Source: Spirochaetia bacterium
GTDB taxonomy: Bacteria; Spirochaetota; Spirochaetia; Sphaerochaetales; Sphaerochaetaceae
Assembly: GCA_900769955.1 (NCBI GenBank)
Contig: CAAGIP010000178.1
Coordinates: 1-28,718 of the forward strand
Length of the DNA: 28,718 nucleotides
Reading direction: 5' to 3'
The notes beneath the pieces were generated by a model. It was not told the origin of the DNA. It searched no databases and saw only the letters and a program-made list of their open reading frames with translations. The position numbers and the translations under genes are program-made. Numbering within the stretch: the first letter of the stretch is position 1; the number at the start of each line of letters is the position of its first letter. Below, in pieces: positions 23,836-28,718 of this stretch.

Positions 23836-23870
23836 TTATAATATAACAAACAGGGGGAAATGTCCCCCTG
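23836..23870 (-). terminator. Terminator hairpin after the TolC-like gene
   Basis: CAGGGGG (23851-23857) and CCCCCTG (23864-23870) form a 7-bp stem with a 6-base loop, four bases after the TolC-like stop. On the minus strand TTTGTTATATT follows. It closes the efflux operon. The tail is also AT-rich enough (TATATTATAA) to include a -10 for the nucleoside hydrolase. Confidence 0.75.
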
Positions 23871-23874
23871 TCGT

Positions 23875-25245
23875 TCAGATTCCTCTGTCTGCTGAAAGAT
23901 ATTCGATAAGGTACGATGCCTGCGAGAGCTTCAGCTTTTCCTGAATCCGTTCAAGACGGCAGGTGTTGAGCTCGATTTTCGCCTGGAGCACATCGGTTTC
24001 GGAGGCACTTCCGTATTTCTGAAGTGTTTCCTTCTGCTCCACCTTGTTAATCAGCGTCTCTTCCTTCAGGTCGAGGTACTTTATCCTGGCAATGGCCATG
24101 TCGGTCTCGGAGAACTGCTCGGTCAGTGTCGTGATTATCGTGTTCACGGCCTCATCCCTGCTGATGACGGCACTTTGCGTGTTGCTCTCCGCCCGCTTGA
24201 TGTCGTTAAGCGCCTTTCCGCCGTCCCAGAGAGTTGTCTTGAAGGCCACCGTGATCATGCCGTTGTAATCGTTCTGCCGGTACCAGTCGGTCTCGACCAG
24301 CGGAAGCCTGCTTCCGCCGTATGAGGCCGTGACCTGAAGCGCGAAGTCGGGCTTCCAGTAAACGCTGGCCTTGCTTACCTTCTCGCTGTACTCCATCGCA
24401 CTCTGCATGTGGGAAAGCATCTGAAGGGTGGGCTGACTCTGACTTGTCGCGTTCTTGATGAGAAGGCTCCTGTCTGCCTCGGCGAGGCGGTAGAACGCCT
24501 CATCATCGGGAGTGAAGGAAATATCCTCCTTCGTCAGGTCGAGAAGGCCTGTCATGGTCCTGAGGGCAGTCAGGTTGGAGGCGTACTGGGCGTTTATCTG
24601 ACTTATGGTGACATCGAGCTGAAGGGCCTCTATCTCGGTTTCCTTCACCTCCTGCTCCAGCATCACACCCTGTACCGCTGCCGATTTCGCCAGCTCCACG
24701 AGACGGTCCGCATAGGTCTTCTGCTCGGAAAGCAGTTCGATCATCTCATCCATGTAGTACATGGCGGCAAGCCTTGTCTTCAGCTCGGCATCGAGCTGGT
24801 TCTCGGAGTCGGTAAGCTGAAGGCCCCTTACCGCCTCTATTTCCTTATAGGCATTGACTCCGTTTGTGATCTTGCCCCAGGTGAAGATGGGCTGCTGGAT
24901 GGAGAGCTGTGTCTGATAGAGCGTGTTCTCCATGCCTTCGTACAGGGTTATGTACCGGTTATACGGCAGACCCAGCTCCGATGCATTGATCGTGATCGGA
25001 CCTATCGGATTGATGATGTACGATCCTGAGACCGTCAGGTCGATCGTGGGATGGTAATTCGCTTTCGCATCCTTCGTGTCCAGCTTGGCCTGCTTCACCG
25101 TCTCGACCGCGTTCAGGAGGGAGGTGTTGTTGGCTTTGAGTGAGCTTTTGAGTTCATCGTAGCCCAGGACCTCTCCCTCCGCCGCAAGCGGGAAGAGCAG
25201 TGCAAGACATATAAGGGATGTCAGTACTGTTCTCTTTGTTCTCAT
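23875..25245 (-). CDS. TolC-family outer-membrane efflux channel protein
   Basis: The 456-residue protein begins with a signal peptide (MRTKRTVLTSLICLALLFPLAAEG). Two outer-membrane-efflux (OEP) halves follow, rich in long periplasmic helices, such as LKSSLKANNTSLLNAVETVKQAKLD near the start and KVEQKETLQKYGSASETDVLQAKIELNTCRL near the end. That arrangement is typical of TolC/OprM-like proteins, which form the trimeric outer-membrane exit duct for tripartite pumps. Length matches the family (420-490). Its ATG overlaps the stop of the lipoprotein gene as ATGA, so it is the last gene of the RND operon. Its presence shows that the organism has an outer membrane. Confidence 0.9.
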   Translation of the reverse strand: MRTKRTVLTSLICLALLFPLAAEGEVLGYDELKSSLKANNTSLLNAVETVKQAKLDTKDAKANYHPTIDLTVSGSYIINPIGPITINASELGLPYNRYITLYEGMENTLYQTQLSIQQPIFTWGKITNGVNAYKEIEAVRGLQLTDSENQLDAELKTRLAAMYYMDEMIELLSEQKTYADRLVELAKSAAVQGVMLEQEVKETEIEALQLDVTISQINAQYASNLTALRTMTGLLDLTKEDISFTPDDEAFYRLAEADRSLLIKNATSQSQPTLQMLSHMQSAMEYSEKVSKASVYWKPDFALQVTASYGGSRLPLVETDWYRQNDYNGMITVAFKTTLWDGGKALNDIKRAESNTQSAVISRDEAVNTIITTLTEQFSETDMAIARIKYLDLKEETLINKVEQKETLQKYGSASETDVLQAKIELNTCRLERIQEKLKLSQASYLIEYLSADRGI

Positions 25246-26444
25246 ACCGTTCTCGTTATGGTGCCTGCATTGAGCGTGGTCTGCTGTGAAGTGTAGTCAG
25301 TGGTTGTCAGAGGGTAATCGGTTCCGTCGATGTTCAGCTTGAGCGTGTAGCCTGAATCACTGAAGGATGCGTAATACCCGTCATACACATTGTTTGCGTA
25401 ATCGGGAGTGACGACCCATTTGTAAGTGGTGTCAGCCGTGACCGAGAAGTTACCGTGTGTCATTCTGTCGTTGGTCGTCCTTTCAGCCGCAGTCGTCGCC
25501 TCACCGAGCTTTATTCTCTCTCCGTCCTTTACCGCATAGAGGATTACCTTCAGGCCGTCATCATCTGATGTGCCGGTATCACCACTGACACCGCCTGTTC
25601 CAGTGTTTTTGTCAAATCTTCCGCTGACGGTCGGGAAGGTGAACTCGGTCTGCTTTGCATACAGGTTTATCGTCTGGGTCCCCTGTGAGGTGTAGATGAG
25701 CTTATCAATGGCCGTGAACTCCTTTCCGTCCTCGGCACAGAGCTTCCAGGTGGATGCTCCGTCCGCATTCTGGATCGCATATCCGTTGATCTTTATTTTA
25801 GGCGCTGCCGACTCATCGTTCTGATATGAGATATCAAAGGTGTTGTCTGTTGATGTCTTTGAGATGGTACAGCTGTCACCTATTGCCTCAAGGTCTGAGA
25901 GCTTCACGGAAAGCGGATCTGATACAGTAGCTCCGCCGCTGATGATGTTCGTAAGCGTGAAACTCACTGTCGTGGACTTCATCGTGCGCGGGAATGCCTC
26001 GGTGTATGTCGATTCATTGGTGCTGTCGGAAGCAATTGTTATGGCATTTGAGTTTTTGTTGTAGCCGTTTACTCCGAAACCTGCCTTGTAGATTATCAGG
26101 TAGAGGCTGATCCTGTCCGCGGTCTTGCCGAAGGCGGGACTGTTGGTCTGCCACAGGATCTTCGAAACTGAGAACTGACCGTTGTCATTCGTGACCGTAC
26201 TTGCAGTGTAGCGTGACGGCTTTACGGATGCCTGCGCAGTCGCGGCCGCGTAATCGGCATTACGGGCTCCCTCATCGGTATAGATGTATACCGTTGCACC
26301 GGAGATTCCTGTGTTGCTTGAGTCATCAAGGCCGCCCTTGTCCTCCTTTATGGTTCCGGTGAAGCCTCCGTTGAACACGGAGGAGCACGATGTAAGGAGT
26401 ACCGCCGTCAAAAGGAATGTCATGATATGCTTAAACTGTTTCAT
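25242..26444 (-). CDS. Lipoprotein with transthyretin-like/carboxypeptidase-regulatory-like domains, in the RND operon
   Basis: The 400-residue product has a type II signal peptide with a lipobox ending LLTSC (cysteine near residue 20). The mature part seems to contain two similar beta domains. The first (about 25-150) reads FTGTIKED...GISGATVYIYTDEG...DNGQFSVSKI. The second (about 275-400) reads VSGRFDKNTG...LKVILYAVKDGERI...GNFSVTADTTYKWVV. They are linked by a Ser/Thr-rich stretch. The pattern suggests transthyretin- or CarboxypepD_reg-like folds, though I name no family. Its start overlaps the pump gene by 14 bp and its stop overlaps the tolC-like gene by 4 bp. GAGGTGAT lies five bases before the ATG. 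Position implies a periplasmic or outer-membrane pump partner; function unknown. Confidence 0.7.
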   Translation of the reverse strand: MKQFKHIMTFLLTAVLLTSCSSVFNGGFTGTIKEDKGGLDDSSNTGISGATVYIYTDEGARNADYAAATAQASVKPSRYTASTVTNDNGQFSVSKILWQTNSPAFGKTADRISLYLIIYKAGFGVNGYNKNSNAITIASDSTNESTYTEAFPRTMKSTTVSFTLTNIISGGATVSDPLSVKLSDLEAIGDSCTISKTSTDNTFDISYQNDESAAPKIKINGYAIQNADGASTWKLCAEDGKEFTAIDKLIYTSQGTQTINLYAKQTEFTFPTVSGRFDKNTGTGGVSGDTGTSDDDGLKVILYAVKDGERIKLGEATTAAERTTNDRMTHGNFSVTADTTYKWVVTPDYANNVYDGYYASFSDSGYTLKLNIDGTDYPLTTTDYTSQQTTLNAGTITRTV

Positions 26445-28718
26445 ATGAAATCACCTCTGTTTCTTTTTTCTGTTTTCTGTAAGTTGTCTTCAGCTTCCTT
26501 CTTTCAAGGATGTAATAGAGAACCGGCATCAGGAAGAGGGCAATGGCCGTGGTTGCCAGAAGTCCTCCCGCGATTGCCTGTCCGAGGGGAGCGTAGATCT
26601 CGCTTCCCTCACCGGTACCGACTGCCATCGGCACGACGCCGAGCATGGTGGTGAGGGTGGTCATCAGGATGGACCTGAGTCTTGACCTTGCACCCTCCAC
26701 GATGGCGTCCTGCAGGTTGTGCAGGTCCGTCTCGTAGCCGAGTTTTCCCTTAGCCTCGAATGCATCATCCTCAATGTCGTAGCCCTGCTCGATGAGGGCC
26801 TTCTTCCTCTTCTCATCAACCAGCATGTTCATGTAGTCGATGAGGATGATGCCGTTGTTTACCGCCGTTCCCGCCAGGGAGATGACACCCAGGAGGGAGA
26901 TCATATTCAGCGTCGAGTTGAACGCAAGCAGTGAGAGCACGACACCGATTATGCAGAACGGCACCGTCATGAGGATCAGGAGAGGCTGGTCGAAGCGCTC
27001 GAACTGGAAGACCATGATCATGAAGACCAGGAAGACGGCTATGATGAGGGCCGCGAATATCGGTCTCATCATCTCGCCGACGAGCTTTGAGACACCGGCC
27101 ACGCGTTCAGTGACATCGGGGTCGAGCGGGTTGGCCGCAAGATATTCATCCAGACGTGACACAATGTCCTTTGTGTTAACATCGGTGGTGGCACAGTTGA
27201 TGGTTATCGTGTTGGCCCTGTCTATGTGGTTGATCTGGCTGATCGAGTTCTCGATCTCAAGGTCGGCAAAGGAGGAGAAGGATATTGTCCTTCCGTCCTG
27301 AGTTATGACTGCCAGTGAACTTAAGAGGTCATCGGTAAGCATTTTGTCGGTCACGTCTGACTCCAGCCTGATGTCGTACCTTTCGTTGTCCGCGGGATCG
27401 ATGAAGGTTCCGTTGTCAACACCGTTAAAGAGGATGGCTGTCGTCATTCCCGCCTCATAGGAGGTGACTCCCAGTGATGAAAGGTAGTCGTTTGACGCCT
27501 TTATGATCGCGGAGTAGTTGTCGAAGGATGTGTTCATCTCGACACTCATGACCTCCGGATCGGTTTTAAGGTAGTCAGCAATTCTCGATGCCTCACTGTA
27601 AAGCAGATCCATGTCCTCACTGACAAGGGTCATGGCATAACCGCCGCCACCCGTGACGTAGCTGACAAGGTTATCAAAGCCGCCGTTGAGAACGTTCACT
27701 TCAGTATCCGTCATGCATTCATCAAGGGCGTACTTTACTTCCCTCATGATGACATGGATGTCCCTGTCCCTTTCCGCGACGGGCTGGAGGATTACTCTGA
27801 TCGAGCCTTCGCCCGAGGAGGATCCGAAGGAAAGACCTGATGATGAACCCACAGTGGTTACCAGGGTCTTTATTTCAGGAACAAGTTCACGCACCACGGC
27901 TTCAGCCTTATCAAGCTGGGCTTCAGTCCTTTCCATCGTGTTACTGGAAGGGAAGGTGAAGTTGATGTAGAACTCACTGTTGTCGGTTGAAGGAATGAAT
28001 GCCACACCGAGCTGTGCAACAGCCCAGACTGTCAGAAGAAGGACAGTAATACAGATTGTGATGATGAACTTTCTGTTGTGGAGGGTCCAGTTCACCATCC
28101 GTCCGTAAATACGGTTAAGTTTTTCCATCGACCTTTCAATGATGTTCTCCTTTCTTTCAATCCTTTTTTCCGGAAGGAATTTCTTCAGAAGGTAAGGCAT
28201 GACCACTATGGCAACGATGGCGGAGAAGCCTAGTGCGAATATGAAGCTGAGGGATACATCCCTGAGGATCTGTCCGACAAGGCCTTCGATCATGAGGATC
28301 GGGATGAATACGATGATCGTCGTGAGTGCCGATCCAAGGATTGAGACTGCAACCGTATCACTTGCCCTGTAAATGCTGGTGTTCACGGTATACAGGTATT
28401 TGCCGTCCTTTTTCTGACGGTAATACATGTAAGTCTGCTCCAGCATGACGATGGAGCCGTCAACTATGCTTCCCAGTGCGATTACTATGCCTGCCAGGCT
28501 CATGAGGCTTATCGAGATGTCGAATGCCTTGAGTCCGATGAAGGTGAAGAGTATTGCAAGGGGCATTGACAGTGCGATCGTTCCGGTTGCCTTCGGGTCT
28601 CCGAGACAGAGGAAGATTACGATGACTGCGATCAGGATGCCGGAAATACCGGATGATACTACGCTTGTCAGCGATGCTTTTATCGTTCGGGAATCATCGG
28701 AAATAACGTTGAACTTCA
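26431..28718 (-). CDS. RND efflux transporter, HAE1/AcrB type (N-terminus outside window)
   Basis: The frame is open to the window edge; about 760 C-terminal residues are present of an expected 1020-1060. Visible in order are a transmembrane stretch with VIVIFLCLGDPKAT, the TM4 region GSIVDGSIVMLEQTYMYY with one conserved aspartate, and the second porter domain (AFIPSTDNSEFYINFTFPSS). The last helices include FERFDQPLLILMTVPFCIIGVVLSLL, the SLAGTAVNNGIILIDYMN motif and a C-terminal RSRLRSILMTTLTTMLGVVPMAVG. RND pumps export drugs, lipids or bile-like compounds using the proton gradient. AcrB-type pumps usually have two adjacent TM4 aspartates; here the second is glycine (VDG), close to HAE1 proteins with VDN. 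It is translationally coupled to the lipoprotein gene. No adaptor gene is in view; it may lie upstream. Confidence 0.93.
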   Translation of the reverse strand, partial: KFNVISDDSRTIKASLTSVVSSGISGILIAVIVIFLCLGDPKATGTIALSMPLAILFTFIGLKAFDISISLMSLAGIVIALGSIVDGSIVMLEQTYMYYRQKKDGKYLYTVNTSIYRASDTVAVSILGSALTTIIVFIPILMIEGLVGQILRDVSLSFIFALGFSAIVAIVVMPYLLKKFLPEKRIERKENIIERSMEKLNRIYGRMVNWTLHNRKFIITICITVLLLTVWAVAQLGVAFIPSTDNSEFYINFTFPSSNTMERTEAQLDKAEAVVRELVPEIKTLVTTVGSSSGLSFGSSSGEGSIRVILQPVAERDRDIHVIMREVKYALDECMTDTEVNVLNGGFDNLVSYVTGGGGYAMTLVSEDMDLLYSEASRIADYLKTDPEVMSVEMNTSFDNYSAIIKASNDYLSSLGVTSYEAGMTTAILFNGVDNGTFIDPADNERYDIRLESDVTDKMLTDDLLSSLAVITQDGRTISFSSFADLEIENSISQINHIDRANTITINCATTDVNTKDIVSRLDEYLAANPLDPDVTERVAGVSKLVGEMMRPIFAALIIAVFLVFMIMVFQFERFDQPLLILMTVPFCIIGVVLSLLAFNSTLNMISLLGVISLAGTAVNNGIILIDYMNMLVDEKRKKALIEQGYDIEDDAFEAKGKLGYETDLHNLQDAIVEGARSRLRSILMTTLTTMLGVVPMAVGTGEGSEIYAPLGQAIAGGLLATTAIALFLMPVLYYILERRKLKTTYRKQKKETEVISYETV

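Noticed and set aside
1..28718. tRNA, rRNA, CRISPR arrays, replication origin
   Set aside because: I saw no cloverleaf-like segments, rRNA-like sequence, repeat-spacer arrays or DnaA-box clusters by eye. A covariance-model scan would be needed to exclude small RNAs.

Overview
The window comes from a diderm (outer-membrane-bearing) bacterium of roughly 50 % GC. It encodes an RND pump, a TolC-type channel, an SPII lipoprotein and a PspF/sigma-54-type phage-shock regulon. It also carries several gene families common in gut anaerobes: an AAA-ATPase/DUF1703 nuclease, an Rpn-type nuclease and a DUF2075 nuclease-helicase. A host-associated spirochaete (Sphaerochaeta-like) is my best guess. That placement is inference from gene content; there is no rRNA or other decisive marker here.

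Layout. 1-1658: a 3'-truncated Rpn-family nuclease gene (minus) diverges from an HD-domain phosphohydrolase gene, which is followed by a possible 39-aa gene. 1637-5806 (minus): an orphan AAA/ABC-type ATPase, then aspS with its own sigma-70 promoter, then an HI0933-family flavoprotein overlapping aspS by 4 bp. 6122-10418 (minus): the carAB operon for carbamoyl phosphate synthesis. 10536-12455: a DUF2075 nuclease-helicase. 12483-17394: a phage-shock locus. pspF (plus) diverges from a six-gene minus-strand operon: pspA, a PspB-like gene, pspC and three paralogous membrane-anchored DUF4097 beta-repeat genes. The operon is preceded by an almost perfect sigma-54 promoter and closed by a rho-independent terminator. 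17387-19075: a DUF1703 AAA-ATPase/nuclease gene that converges on pspF.

19076-22925 is a decaying and mobile zone. It holds an unrecognised broken frame, a DapA/NanA-family gene lacking its N-terminal third, an intact sugar-phosphate-isomerase-like gene, and an ISL3-family insertion sequence. That IS lies between two perfect 51-bp inverted repeats that are not its own ends. A 25-codon remnant follows. 22926-23831 is a nucleoside hydrolase. 23875-28718 (minus) is an RND efflux operon read as pump (N-terminus outside the window), two-domain lipoprotein, TolC, with overlapping genes.

How the genes work together. The psp operon most likely senses and repairs inner-membrane stress: PspF (sigma-54 activator, with the tryptophan known to contact PspA) drives pspA, pspB-like and pspC, and three extracytoplasmic beta-solenoid proteins are added to that module. 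The efflux operon appears to include a dedicated lipoprotein partner. Three different PD-(D/E)XK nuclease-type proteins and an orphan ATPase give the window a defence or mobile-element flavour. They are dispersed, however, and do not form a recognisable defence island. The most noteworthy system is the PspF-controlled psp operon with three DUF4097 paralogues.
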